Below are positions 25,101 through 38,300 of a stretch of DNA of 64,000 bases, piece after piece. The position numbers and the translations under genes are program-made. The notes under the pieces are model-generated. The model had not been told where the DNA came from and did not search any database. It worked only from the letters and a program-made list of their open reading frames with translations. This DNA comes from Drosophila miranda (taxonomy: Eukaryota > Arthropoda > Insecta > Diptera > Drosophilidae): contig NC_046675.1 in NCBI RefSeq assembly GCF_003369915.1, forward strand, positions 32,883,001 to 32,947,000, written 5' to 3'. The first letter of the stretch is position 1. Every line of letters starts with the position of its first letter.

Positions 25101-28100
25101 CAGGGCCAGCAGCCAAGGCAATTGACACAGTGACACCCAGGGTTTATGGACACAAGGCCTCCCCATGCAGAAGCCAGAATGCTAACATAACTCATCGTTT
25201 CTTATGCAAACTCTGGGTATAGGGTATGCACGGGTATGAGGCGTTTACTCGATCGACAAAACTCTAATCCGAATTCAAACTTAAGTTTATTTCAAATATT
25301 CGTTAAGGTAAAAATATTAAGACTTTTCTTCATTTCAAAGCGCATTAGCCATTCGGCTTTACCAACACCCAAATGACCCTTGTTTGTCGTTAATTTTTTG
25401 TGGTGGTCTGGTTCTTTTGCCCTTTCGTGTTGAGGCAGCATAATTTTCAGGCATTTAGCCTGGGCCAGCCCGGAAGCATTTGGCTTAAATGTCTGGTCAT
25501 TTGTAAATAGGTTCGTGTGCCACAGCCACGGCCACAAGGCAACACTTGACGGAAATGACCAAGAAATGAGCCTCCGTTTTCTTGGACACACAGAAAAATG
25601 TCACGACTTTCACCTGGCGGGGGGCTAACCTCTACCTGGGGTGTGTTCGGGTTCGGATGTGTGTGCTGCTCCGTTGACTTGGCCAGAAATTAGCACAACA
25701 TTAAATAACACGATTTTGTCGCTGTGATAACCGGGCTTTATGCGTAATGCTGTCTTGCTCTGGACATGAATTATGATCCTGTAATAACTGGGGGCTGGGG
25801 TGCGCACCCCATGAATATTTTATGCGACTTGGACTACGTTTTAATGGGCTGAGTATGTGAATTATGTCTAAGTCTGTTTTAGTTTTAGTTTGGGCCTAAT
25901 TAGGTCAATGCTTTTTGTAGGTATGAGAGAAGGGTGTCCTTTACTTCCAAGATGAGGAGACACTGTGATCGTACCAATAGATGTCAGAGCTTTCGAGTCC
26001 CAATCCATTTTGGTCATTCCCTTAGCTCGAAACTAGCTCAACAGATGGATTCCTCTGACACCCCTTTTCATCAGCCGCTTTTCCAGTGCTTTGCATAAAA
26101 GTTTTCCTCAATTAGCCAGAGACTTGTCCGCCCACTCATTTGGTAATTTTTTTTGGCCTAGCGAAACTTTTCTTCTTCTGGTAGAGTTTTTCTTCCAAAT
26201 GGTAGACATTTGTTTCCACATCCACCATGGCCCTCGAGTCGGTTAGTCACTCCGTCAGTCAGTTTGTGGGGGAACAGGGCATGGGTATAGGGAGCAGCAT
26301 CGGCATCAGCATCGGCCCTGCGGTCGTTCATTTCATGGCCTGGATCATCAATAACTCATGCCAAGCCAATTTGTATACTTTGGACAGTTTTGTGTTCGGT
26401 TGTTCGGCATTCTCTTGACTTTTGGCCAGCCATCGGAGCAATTCCAGAGGAGAGCGATTCGAGCAATGAGCATGGGACCGAGTAGAGCAGAGCAGAGACG
26501 GAGACAGAGACTAGGCTCAGAGAGCCGAGACTGAAGCCACATTTCAAAAACAGTTTCCAAGGCATAAATCACTTAAATGCTTCAGGAGCCAAAGAGCCGG
26601 GAGCCGGGAGGAGGAGGAACCGGCGGAACAGTTCGATTTGCCAGCTTCAAAAGTTTTCCTTTTCCCTGTTCCCCCTGTTGCCCTTTGTTGCTGTCTTCAT
26701 TTGGAATTTTTTGCCTATTTTCTCGTGCTCCGATGGTCGCTGGTGCTCTGCTGTTGGTTCTTTTTATCATAGGGTAAATTGATTTTTTGTTTTGCTTTTG
26801 CCAGAAATAACGATAAATTGAGCAGATGTCACCAAGAGGGAGCGAAGAGAGAGGGAACCGAAAGGGGAAACTCCCGAATTGAGTTGAGTTATAGTTGGAG
26901 TTGATGTGTGGCTTTCATTTACCTGAACTCAGGATTGGAGTGGTCTTTCCTTGGCATATCGTCGCCTAATTTGTGGAAAATTGAGATTTATGGCCCTTCA
27001 CTAGCTCTTTAAGTTTCCTACGAAATTTAAGGCTACCCGAAAAGGATTACCCCAGTGGGAGGAGTGAGGTGGGGGATGTGGCTCTCTTTTAATTATGATT
27101 AATGACCGGCTAATGACTGTTCTCGCCTTCGATGGCATATCAATGTCACACATCAGCGACTCCTCCGCAGCTCGAAAAAAATGCAAATTTATTGAAATTC
27201 TCTGTAAAGCAGAAACCAATCAATAATCGATACATCCCATACCAACCCATAAATACATATATTTAAATCCTAACATATTGCTGCTTAAAAAAAAGGAATG
27301 CAAACATAACGACAATTTCACGCTACAAATGTTTCGATTAAAAATTTCTCGTTTCCTTTTCTTTGTTTTTTTTTGCAAATGTCGTTTTGGGGTTGCCAAT
27401 AAACCACACCCCTGCCATTCCAATCCGATCCGCCCAGCTCATACGAGTGTGTAACGGAGAAAACAAAATACGGCGGAGAGTGAAGCATAAAGAAGAGTCA
27501 GAAGGAATGAATCCCCGGCAGCCACTCGCCGGACTCTATTTGATATTTGCTGAAGCACGACAATGAATAATAACTACTCGTACATGGAATGCATATGGTA
27601 GAAAAAAAGCAAAAAAGGAGCAGGACCAAGCTGGGACAACCCTGAAAGGATTGGCAGGGGTCTTGGGTTGCAATTTAAAATGTTCCTCTGTTGACGATAT
27701 TTTTTGTATGTGGTTGATGGCGGATCGCAGATGGGGTGGAATATTTATTGCTATTTGGTTTAAGAATAATTACAAAAAATCATATAAAGAATGCAGGAAA
27801 GATAGTGGGATGATTCGGCTCCAAATCAATATATCTATCTATATCCCTAACCTTTGTAAACTATCCATGTCCTCCCACTCGACCCTTATCTGCCTTCAGA
27901 GCAATTACTTGAAGCGACCTGCACAGAAATTGCAACACAACTTTTCCAAATAATTCATATTGGCGACAAAACTCTATCTCTCTCTCTGTCCCACCAATCT
28001 ACAGGAGTTTTCCGTCTCTGTTCTGGTGTTTCAGTATTTATTTGCCATTTGCCAGAGACTTGTTTCATATTTATCAAAGTCTGTGGCAAATAATTTTATT

Positions 28101-31100
28101 AACTTTGGCGCAAAACTTCAGCAATGAAACCAGCCTGAATTCGACTGCAGAGAGAGGGAAGAGGCGGCCAGACTGAGAACTGTTCGCGAAAAGTTGCAGT
28201 AGGTACAGTTTCGCTACCTTTGCTACTCTCTTCGGTCCAGGGACAACTTTCCAGCACTGGCGCGCACTGGCAACTATCTGTAGCGCATATTTTATTATTA
28301 TCCCTTCGCACAAATAAATATACTTTTGCGCAAATTACAAAGGGCACAACTAACTGGTGACTTTAAGTTGGAAAAGGCATCTATTCTATATATATGTCCG
28401 TTCCCTGTTCCCCGTTCCCCATTCGCCTTTCGCTCCGTCCATTGCTGCTGCTGGGGCTGTGCGACAAAAAACTTTCGTCCAGATCTAATCAAAAATTCAC
28501 TTAAAAAGTTTGCACCACTCGCAGTATGAGGCTGAATGACTTCAAGTGCAACCTTCGCAGTCTTCGCTTCTTGTTTTTGTTGCGCTATGGGGCTTTGTTG
28601 CAGTTTCATTGTTGCACAGACGGCCGAGGGTGTATAGCGTGTACTGATGCTAAAAGGACTTCCACAACCAGCACTTAATGAAATCTTCTAGGGCCAGTCC
28701 CTCTTTTTGAGGCAGTACCGAAGTTAACTAAAGGCAGAGGTTGGCAGTCGGAAACACCTTATAAGGTGGGTGAGACAATGAACTTGTAGGGTTTTATCAA
28801 AGGGAATTTGACATGAAATGGAAATGTTGGTGGCGGATCACTTGGAGAACTTTGGATTGTAGGGAAAGAAGGCCCCTGCAGAGCGGGGCTATCTCTACAT
28901 AGTTCTTTCCCCAGTAGTAACCCTCTTAAGGGCGTAAATAAATCAAGCACTCAATAAAGCTCACACCCAATCCTTAACCGCAGCAACAATTCCATTTTGA
29001 TTACATCAAGTGGATGCCATCTCCCAATGGAAATTGCAGTATAATCCCCCACACAATGCGGAGCTCGAAAATCATTTAAAATCGTTGAAACTTCACTGCC
29101 ACATTGAGAGTGACATAAATGAAGTGTCAATTTTAATATCCCGAATCCCGAGTCCCGAATGCAAAAAATAAACCAGCAAATTGAGCAGCTGGACGGGGCC
29201 AGACGGCGGGGCAGTCTCCTGGGCAACATGGGGCATAACAATAGCCCATAGCCCGACTCCCACCATCCGTCCTCCATTCGTTCAGGAACAAATTGCATAA
29301 AAAATTTCGCGCACACTTAAAAAATGTTCAAGTGCAGCGCCAAAGTCGAAAGCAGGAAGGAAGGAAGGAAGGAGGCGGGAGGCGGGAGGAGCTGTCTGTC
29401 TGCGTTTCCCTCTCATTTTGGTCCTTTTTGCCTTTTTTAAATTTGCACAAAATTGCAAATAACTTGCAATAAAGGTGCCAGAAGAGGCGGGGGGCAGCAA
29501 GTAACTTTGGAGTCACAACAAAATGGCGATGTCTGAGTTGAGTTTCATTCTGCCGGTAAACGTCTGGGAATCAATTTAAGTTAACTCGAGTCTATTGTTT
29601 CAGCATCGCTTGCCGCGCTTTAAGCTCTTCCAGACTCCTCCCTATATACATATGTATATCCCCTGCCCCTCCCCCATCCAGCCCTGGTCTCAGCTAAGGA
29701 ATTTTTATGAGCTGCCGTCGCTGCTGTTGCAGCTGCCGTCCTCGTCGGCTTTCTGTCTCTTCTGTCGCACAAACTTTAGTCTCGACTCCGCTTGTTAATA
29801 TTTCACCTAGATTGATACTGGAAAAAATCTGAGGCACATGCGGAGAGGGAGCGCGAGGCATGCCGCCAAGTGTCTCGGTGGGTCCTGGGTCCACAAAGCA
29901 GCTAGGAATTTCATTATATGCCACCCGAAGCCAAAGGACAAAGACATGTTTTTAATAGTTTCGCATGTTCGGGCTGCCGGGTTTTTAGTTTTCTCTTCTC
30001 CTTTTTTTTTCCTGTTTGCTGTAGTTCCCCGCTATTCGATTGTGCTCGGCTGCAGTCTGGGAAAAGTTTGCCAGATTTTTGGCCCATGCATTTTGAATAG
30101 TTGCATTTTTAAACAGTCCATGTAAAGAGCATAAATTCTGGGCCCGTGCATGGGTTAATCATGATTATCATAATCAAAAGGAGTGGCGGGAATTGTGAGT
30201 GCAGTGAAAATATTTGTACTTGAAAGCTAAAGGAGGATGAGAGATGAGGATAAGGGTTATCATTTTGTAGGACTGAGATTGAACTGAATTCATTTCGAAC
30301 TGCTTCCAGTCGTCAGATTTCTTTCATCTCAATCACAAAACCTGTATCTCTCCATCTCTGTATCTCTGCAAAAGAAAAAAGTGTCACTTTATTTATGAAC
30401 CCTGTTTTCCAGGGCGTAACTCAACCGAAATCGAAACCTTGTTGCACATCTATTAAGAGCAAATGTCAAAATTAATTGGAACACGTACGGACTGGCGGCA
30501 GGGTTCACTTGTTGTTGGCCATGTCTAACCCTTTGCCCCAGCTCCGGCCATGTGGCCATGCAGCCATGTGGCCTGTGCCGTTGTGCCACATTAACTTTCG
30601 TTTTCAGTTTTCGATTTGCTTTCTACCATTTCTTTCATTTTTCTGGGGCGTGGCTGGGCGTCTGGTATGTTTGGAGAGATTTTTGCAGAGTCATCGCATG
30701 ATTACGTCCATTTTGGGGCAAGTAATCATGTTGTGCACACATACCAGCCCAACGTTGAGTAGGATCGGTGGCAGGTCCTGGAGCAGGCGGAGCAGCAGCC
30801 GGACACAATTATCGGCAAAAAGGCTTTCAATTTCACTTGGTTTGCTTCGAGTAAACAGCTTTGGAGCTCCTTTAACCACTTCCATGGCCACTGGTACTGG
30901 GCGTCCCTTCGGTCGGCTTTCGGTGGCGCTCAAGTCAAGCATGCAACAACCGCAAGCGGCACGCAAACGCATCAAATCAATGAAAGTGCCCTGCTATCGC
31001 TACCAGTCTGCCCGGCTCCGTCCGCCACTCTTTTGCACTTCATTGAATCGTCGACAACTGGCCAGAAAAACGGGCCCAGGCCGGGTCCGTATCCGTGTCC

Positions 31101-31864
31101 GTGTCCGGAGTGGAGGCCCAATGAAGCTGAAGCTGAAAACGCTTCGAGCTCTACTTAAAGCATTTTCCATTCGCTTTATTTCGCCCACCACCCCCCTCCT
31201 GCATTCCCTTTCGGCTGCAGTGGGTTTATGAAAATGAAAATTGCCAAGAAAATCGACCGACAAAAAAATTCCTCATCCGCATCTCTGGTCATATTTCGAA
31301 GCATTTCCTTTCGGCATTTCAGGCAACGTAATTGCACCGGCATGCGCTGACTGGGGTTACGGGGGGTACTGGGGTATGCCCATCAGCCTGCCTTGATATA
31401 GAAACTCTCTCTCTCTATTCCTCTCAATATGCGTGAGCTTGATTTAATCTGAATACAAATCGCTTATCAGCCGAAAGAGTAGGGTGGAAAAACAAGACAA
31501 AGAAAAAGGTTTCAGGGAAGACCGAAACACTAACACTGATCTGAATGAAAGGAGCTTTAAGGTAGGAAGATCTTTAATTACTTATCACATGTACTCATAA
31601 ATTCATTTGAAAAATACTAAGATATACTCGTACTTATGCCTAAACATTACAGATATCCACATACTTTCTTTGGCCCAATTTCTTTATGATCGTAGATATC
31701 AGACTTTAATGATTCATATCAAAGATCAGTTCAACGGCCTCAAATGGCAACAACCATAATACAGATATCCATGATATATCCATGATAAAACGTTGTTTAG
31801 AATTTCACGTAACAGTTTGCTATGACATAACTTACACTCTAAAGTCCAAGTGTAGGTGCTCAAA
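19150..31864. other. Gene-poor stretch (about 12.7 kb)
   Basis: No exon with recognisable protein similarity was seen on either strand. The base texture is that of fly intergenic or long-intron DNA: poly-A/T runs, GGCCA-rich patches and short microsatellites. Items with coordinates: a 24-bp perfect palindrome (19375-19398), a G-rich GGGATT-type repeat (23399-23445), four TCCATG units (about 24710-24731) and a long open frame of doubtful meaning at 30476-31231. It could hold enhancers, a long intron of a gene outside the window, or non-coding RNA; sequence alone does not tell. Confidence 0.5.
23399..23445. repeat. G-rich GGGATT/GGGTTT repeat
   Basis: Seven or so units of TTGGGA/TTTGGG type in 47 bp. 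The G-runs are spaced so that a G-quadruplex could form on the plus strand. Confidence 0.7.
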
Positions 31865-32622
31865 CTATCTAAAGTAGGCGCACAGTAGAGAAACGAATCC
31901 AATTACGATTCGTAAAGAGGTTGCCATAGTGGAGGCATTGCACTTGGCCAGCGATTGTTGCTCCCAGGCAATCTGGTTGCCGATTCCCTGCTGATCGGCT
32001 ACCGCCTGAATTACAGCTATTATAGTCTGGTTAAGCTCCCGTTGGCGCGTGAAGAGCTTGAAGAGGGGCATCGGGGATATGTTGCCGTAGCCGCAGACGA
32101 GGGCGTACGTAGTGTAGTCGGTGTTCATCAGTTTGTACGTGACTATGATTCTTCCGTACTGTAGCTTGAAGACGCCGCGTTCGGTGTCATTGTCCCAGGG
32201 GAAGTTGACCTGTTCTTCGGTGTACTGCCAGCCACCGTTCACTGTGCTGATGTATTTCAAATCCAGCTCAAGCTGATCCTGTTCGATGGCGTCGGGAACA
32301 GACACATTCAGACACTCCAGCACATCCACATTCGGCACGCGGGCAGCCTCGTACCAGAAGCCAGAGAGCTGCAGGGAAAGTCAATTGCAATTAGAATAGA
32401 AATTCTTGGGGGGGGGGGGGGGGGTGGGGGGGGGGGGCCGCGCTCATCCCTACTTACTGCTGTCAGATTGTAGGTGATACCAATGCTGTCGGCCCGACAG
32501 TCAAACGATTTTGGTAGATCCGGTATGAGGGGTATCTTCATGCGAACCGCTTCCGTCCTCTGTGGCATGCCGCAGAGGCAGAGCGCGACCAAAACTGCCA
32601 GTACAAATGTTTGCGTCTCCAT
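31865..32622 (-). CDS. Lipocalin with probable GPI-anchor tail
   Basis: Two coding exons on the minus strand, 32622-32458 and 32368-31865, encode 222 residues. Residues 1-25 or so are a signal peptide (METQTFVLAVLVALCLCG..). The lipocalin GxW motif is GFWYEAAR at 58-65, directly after the splice, and the TDY motif is NTDYTTYALVC further on. Both are diagnostic for the eight-stranded beta-barrel that binds small hydrophobic ligands. Several N-glycosylation sites are seen (NLT 52, NVS 76, NIS, NQT, NAS). The C-terminus is NAS..ATS then a hydrophobic run ending LCAYFR, as in GPI-anchored Lazarillo-type lipocalins. Splicing is phase 0 with gtaagt and ctgcag. The intron is 89 bp and mostly poly-C in the transcript. 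The start ATG is preceded by a short leader with an initiator-like TTCAGTT (+1 near 32657). The ligand is unknown; it may be one of the uncharacterised Drosophila lipocalins. Confidence 0.88.
32408..32437 (-). repeat. Poly-C (plus-strand poly-G) tract inside the lipocalin intron
   Basis: An almost uninterrupted run of G on the plus strand with a single T. In the transcript it is a C-run just upstream of the 3' splice site and takes up about a third of the 89-bp intron. Its length may vary or be misread. Confidence 0.8.
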
Positions 32623-32659
32623 TTCGATCCGCTCACTTCGACAATCTCCAGACAACTGA

Positions 32660-33252
32660 ACGAGCTCTCAATCACACACACACACAAGTCTCAATAATCT
32701 CATGCTTATCAGCATGAATGATGACTAGTACTATTGTACTCGTACTTATGTATGCACCTAAATATCATTTATATATGTATAGTATGTACTCACATAAGTA
32801 AGTAAAGATTTCTATAAATGTGTAAAAAGCTACTGCTATCTATTGCTTAGCTATCTATCATGATGATTAATTGGGGGGGGTCTTTTTTTTATTGTAATCT
32901 TTTATGATATGCTATGACCATTATAAGGGCATATTGTACCCTCACTTCAGATCTAACAAATTGCTCAGCGATCGGAAAGAACAAAAAAAATAAAAAAGAT
33001 ACTGATAAGCGGGTAAATATCAGTAAGAATATTCGATTGTAACCATAGGTTTTGATTACTCAAAATAAACTTTAAATGGCCTGCAGACGGTGGTACTCGT
33101 AAAATATTGATTCCCTCGTACATACTCATAAATGCATATTCAGATTATAAGACTTTGCACTAAAGGTTTTTTTTGCCCTGAGCATTCTATTTATAAATAC
33201 ATATAAATATATATCTTTATTCTTCAATGACCACAACTTATCTTCACCTCCT
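32660..33252. other. Upstream flank of the lipocalin gene
   Basis: AT-rich with a CA microsatellite at about 32672-32687 and a G8-T8 junction near 32873. It presumably contains the lipocalin promoter. No TATA box at the expected distance was found. Confidence 0.4.
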
Positions 33253-34367
33253 CAAACCAAACGAGGGGGAACGTTGTGAGTTGCTGCGGACACCGCAACT
33301 CTACAGTTATACCCGATACTAAGTCAGTATGGCTCTCCTCCGGCAGACGCCGCTAATATTAAACGACACGACAAAGAGTGCGTGCGAGAGAGACAGAAAA
33401 TCAGTCTGAGCGTGACGTCGGGCGCTGCGTAGCCACTGCAAATTGATTTGTTCCTATTGGCTATAAAAATAATCTGATCTGATCCAGATTCAATAATCTG
33501 ATAGATATGGCCATTATCTATGATTCTGCGTTTTTAGTTTTCTCGAATGTGCAATATTGTGGATGCAACAGATTTTCGTCCTTTGTGTGGGTGGAAGGGG
33601 GTGGGGTGAAATTTTGAGATACACGTCTTATAGTAAGATCTAACAGGAGTGCGGATACCAAATTTGGTTACTCTAGCCTTAATAGTCTCTGAGATTTTTG
33701 AATATCCTCAGATTTTCGTCCTTTGCGGGGGCGGAAGGGGGTGTGGCGAAATTTCGAAACAAACTCGTCTCGGTCCAATATATTAGGAGTGTGGATACCA
33801 AATTTGGTTGCTCTAGCTTTTGTAGTCTCTGAGATCTAGGCGCTAATGTTTTACTCTAAGCAAAGCCGCCTATGCTACGTGTGTGTTAGAGAGAGACAGG
33901 GCGAGAAAAAATGAAATTGTTTTCTTGATGCTGGCTATAATAATGATACGATCCAATTCAGATTCTGCAGTCTTAAAGATATGGTCATTCTCTACAATTC
34001 TACGTTTTTGGTTTTCTCATATCTTTAAAATTGTGGATGCCACAGATTTTCGTCTTTTGTGGGGGCGGAAGTGGGCGGGGCGAAGTTTTGAAATATTTTT
34101 GTAGCAGTGACATATCACAGAAGTCTGGATCCAAAACATCGTTGCTCTAGCTCTTATAGTCTTTGAGCACTAGGCGCTGAAGGGGACGGACAGACGGACG
34201 GACGGACAGACGGACAGACAGACATGGCTCAATCGACTCGGCTATTGATGCTGATCAAGAATATATATACTTTATGGGGTCGGAAACGATTCCTTCTGGA
34301 CGTTACACACATCCACTTTTACCACAAATCTAATATACCCCAATACTCATTTTGAGTATCGGGTATA
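33253..34367 (+). mobile_element. DINE-1/INE-1 (mini-me) Helitron-derived element, copy B
   Basis: The start (CGAGGGGGAACGTTGTGA) matches the reverse complement of the copy A right end. The 3' part carries a GGAC/GACA microsatellite (34182-34223), GACTCGGCTATTGATGCTGA, ATATATATACTTTATGGGG, and it ends GAGTATCGGGTATA. Between them lie three diverged copies of an internal block beginning CAGATTTTCGTC (near 33570, 33710 and 34043), each ending near CTCTAGC..TAGTCT. There is no coding capacity. Confidence 0.85.
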
Positions 34368-35175
34368 AAAAAAAGCTAACCCAGAAGAACATTCTGCGGA
34401 CACTAGAGAAAAGTCAAAGGTTGTGTGGTGGGACAATGAGGAGAAATCCTGGTAAAAATCACATGAAAATCGATTGACGTTTAAAGTGAAATTGCACAAT
34501 GTTTGCAATGAAATGTTGTCGCAGTAAAATATATCGCTGAAGCCTTGCTGCCACGGTTGCAGTTGCATTTGGAGTGCGAGCGGGTCCTGGATTGGGACAG
34601 TGGCGGATAGAGGCACAGCACTGCTGAAATGACGAAGATAAAAACGCAATCAAACAGCAACAAAAAAACAAAAATGGCAATGGCATCTGTTTGTATTTGT
34701 GCAATTGCAAGCGTGAGTGTGTGTGTGTGTGAGGAGGGAGTGTGAGTAAATGCACTCGAGCACGCGCTAAGGCGACCCAAGAAGCAAAGGCCCAAGAATG
34801 CAGTAGCGAATAATGGAGTGCCTATTAAAAGAGGCCGTAAGCCTTTGACTTGTGATTATTTCTGTAGGGGATCCATACACCTTTGTGGACTTCACTCCTG
34901 TCTAATACTTGGAAATGAGGGAGGGTTATACTTATATTACTTATATGCGCAAAGACAAATGGCATAGTAAAATGAAACATATCCAGATTTAAATAAAATG
35001 TTCGGCTTTTAGTTCCAAATACTTGTATACTGAAATTACACAGAATTCGCTTTGATTTAAATATAAAGGTATTGAAAAGTCTTTTTAATATAGCCCTTAT
35101 TTAGTCTATAAAACCATGCAAAATATATATAATATATGTATTAAATTTTTATGAAATATATGTAATAAAAATATT
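34368..35175. other. Intergenic spacer between DINE-1 copy B and the MITE
   Basis: No coding-like frame. A GT microsatellite is present at about 34717-34732. Nothing else recognised. Confidence 0.5.
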
Positions 35176-35314
35176 CAGGCAGGCTCCGTTTTTCACTTAC
35201 TTTTGCGAATTACGTTTTCAGCGAAAACGTTTCGTTTTGGTTTTAAGGTGCACCAGTTTTCACATATTTTTGTTATGTGATTTCAAAAGTAAATCGCAAA
35301 ACGGAGCCTGGCTG
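35176..35314. mobile_element. MITE-like element with terminal inverted repeats
   Basis: The 139-bp unit starts CAGGCAGGCTCCGTTTT and ends with the inverted counterpart (AAAACGGAGCCTGGCTG). The inverted repeats extend about 31 bp, to ACTTTTG, with a few mismatches and a 1-nt gap. A 3-bp ATT flanks both ends (35173-35175 and 35315-35317) and may be the target duplication. There is no open frame, as expected for a non-autonomous DNA transposon. The superfamily is not assigned. Confidence 0.65.
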
Positions 35315-38300
35315 ATTGAATTTGAATATGGCCTATATTTATGTTGAATCAGAGAAAAATACCACAAACCTTTGGCTTACATTTTCAAATCTAAGTTTAA
35401 ATATTTAAATTTCACGGTTGTTTTCTCCAGTTCCTTCAATAATTATCTTGCGTCGTATACTCCCGACCTATAGCCTTTCGATTTGCAGGGTATGCATGGG
35501 CAAATGGATAACTGTACATCGACATCGATTGTCGCTGCAGCGCTGCCAACTTAACTGTGTTAAAGAGTTGTCATTGTGTTGTTTGCAGAGTTGTCGTTCG
35601 TGCGTTGGTCTCCGCCTGTCTGCCTCTGCCTCTGCCACTGTGTGTGCTTGTGTTTGTGTGGCTGCTGGCTTTTGTAACTGTAAAGATATTGCAGCTGCAA
35701 CGTGTTGAAGTGGCGCCTCGGTAAAATTGTGTCAAACTGTGATTGCATTTTTGTGACTGACATTCAATGGCTGTGGCTGTTTGGCTTTGGGCAACGCAAA
35801 ACTCTCACTATCTCTGGAGTAGTTCCCTGCTTGCCCCTCCAGCCCCCTCCCAGACTTTGCTATGTGGGCGCGTGGGCGTGGTTTGAGTACTGTCACTTGC
35901 CAGGTCATAGGGTTTTAGCACTCCCCTGAGTGTTGTGTTCGCTAGAGATCAGCCAGGATGTGTCACACACAGGAATATAAGCGCGTGTAACAGAGTAATA
36001 GAGTTCCCAATGGCCACAGTTAATCAGCGCATATCAGGGAGAAACCTCTGCTAATCCCAGCGAGAGATTGGCCATGGAAATCCGTATAAAGACCGAAGTG
36101 TCGCGCAATTAACTGAGCAACTTTTTAAAATCTCCCCAATGATGGAAACAACTACCACTCTGCCCACTGCCCTCTCCACAATCCGCAAAAAACAGGAAAC
36201 TCCCCTCTTGAATAGTGGCACCTTACCATTCCGCCCTTCTCCCGCCACTGCCGTGGGCTTCTCTGCCGCCGGATACTTGGGTTATGATTATTACTTATGA
36301 TAATTCAACTTGACGGCGCAAAAAGAACTTGACACCGCCACCACCACCATCGTCAGCACCACCCCGAAAATAAAAAGGAAGGACCGCCGCAGCCGCTGTC
36401 AAGACGACAACAAGGGCCGCGGCGGCGGCGGCCACTGGAGATGGCCGAGGAAAGGGAAAACCAACCCTGAGGGCAGAAAATGTGGGCAAGTGGGTTTTAT
36501 GTTTCGTTTACTGCAATCGAGACTTCCCTTCTTTGTTGCGGCCAGGACGGTCCCAGGGCGAACATGAAAAACTCAAACTAGGAATGAAACTGTTGCGTAT
36601 TTTGCATTTGTCTCAGGACTCCCCACATCCACATCCACACAGCCTCAGCCTCATCCCCATCCTCATCGTTTATTGTTTTCCGTTGTCTGCCACGGGGTGC
36701 GACAGCGTCGCATTTGCACCTTCAATTAATGTACTGGCAGCAGTCTGGGTCTGAGCCTGAGTCTGGGCCAGGATTCAACCCTCGTTCCATGGTTTCTTGA
36801 CTTCTGCCCCGTACATTGGGTACTCCTGCTCTTTTTTTTGTGATTTATGAGGGTGCGATGGCAAAACAAAATTAAGCCAACGAACGAACGACATTTGGCG
36901 TCAGCATCTTAGGCAGAGGTTACTGCCACTGCCACAGAGGTTTCAACTTTTAATTAAAAGTCACTTTTGATTTATAATTGGTGAGCGTTTACTTCCAAGT
37001 TTTGCTTTGCATAAACAAAAGGCCAGCGCTTGTCCAGAATTGTCAGGCATCAGTTTGATGGGATAAACTAAACAGAGGTGTCTTTAGATAAAGAGCAAAT
37101 ATCCTATAATAAATGATAGACCTTTGTTATGTTTTCTTTACCAAGTTTATAAGCGATTGTTGGTCCTGATTGTATCTTTTTAAGAGTGTGTTATTTCCTT
37201 CTGTCACTAAGCCTTTATCTTTTTCTAAAATGCCATCGAAAGATCTACTGAACTACCATTCTTCTCTAATAAATTCCTGAGGGAAACTCTGTACACAATA
37301 AATTCCTAAAAAGAGAATCCACCACGCTCATTGGTAACCCTGACAATAGACCGTTTGTTGCCATATTGTCGCAGAGTAACGGCACGTGACGTATGGAGAG
37401 AGATACATGGATGATGGAGGGGTGATGTTCAGTGATGCGTGTCCCGTGCATAATCAGGATTTGCATGCATCAACTGTAACGGCAATGGCAAGAGGAATAC
37501 ATCATCAAAAGAAGGCAGACCTGTCTGGTCGTTGGTCCATCTTGCAGGAGCAGATTCCAGCAAGATGCCTTTCACTGCGGCGATCGGGCAATCAATTCTG
37601 GTCCCCGGGCATCAACCACCGACTGGGATTCGTTGCACGTCCCCTGATGCGTGAACAGTTTTTGCGGCAAACAGAGTGAGGAGAGCGTCGGTCGGGTGGG
37701 AAACAGATACTCAGACAGGGACTCATCCCAAGAGCCAACAGCCTGGCAGCCTGACAGCCAACCTTGACGACCGAATGTTGCATGCGTTGCACATTGCCCT
37801 TGCCCTTAACCGAAACCTCGGCCGCGTGTCCTTCTAATAAGCCTAATGCATGGGAAAGGTGCCCAGGGTGGAGGTTACACCAGAGAGATGACAATATTGG
37901 TAATATTTTAAAGTGGTCGCCAGCACACGACCACGACGCAGCCGACGTTTGTTGTCATAAAGAGACCTTTAATTAAATTCATATTTGGACACACAACATT
38001 CTGCTGATTTATGGTCGAGGAGGGGCGTGGGGCAGGACGCGTGTCGGCGGCCATTGAACAACCATCATGGAACTCATAATTGTTTGTATTTCCCGGCATT
38101 AATCTAATTGGATTGCCAAGGAGATTCCCCAAAGCCCCTTAGAAAATTGATAATCAAAATTTATATTGGAATTTAAAAGCATATTTAAATTTAATGTGGG
38201 TCATCTGATGCCAAGATGGTTTTAGATTGATGAAAAATGGCTAACCATTAGCAATGGATTCCTTGATCTTCTCAGCCATAGTAGAGCATTGGGGGTACAA

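Noticed and set aside
36295..36489. Alanine/valine-rich minus-strand frame with a signal-peptide look
   Set aside because: Derived from GCC/GGC and CCACCA trinucleotide repeats; no other support.
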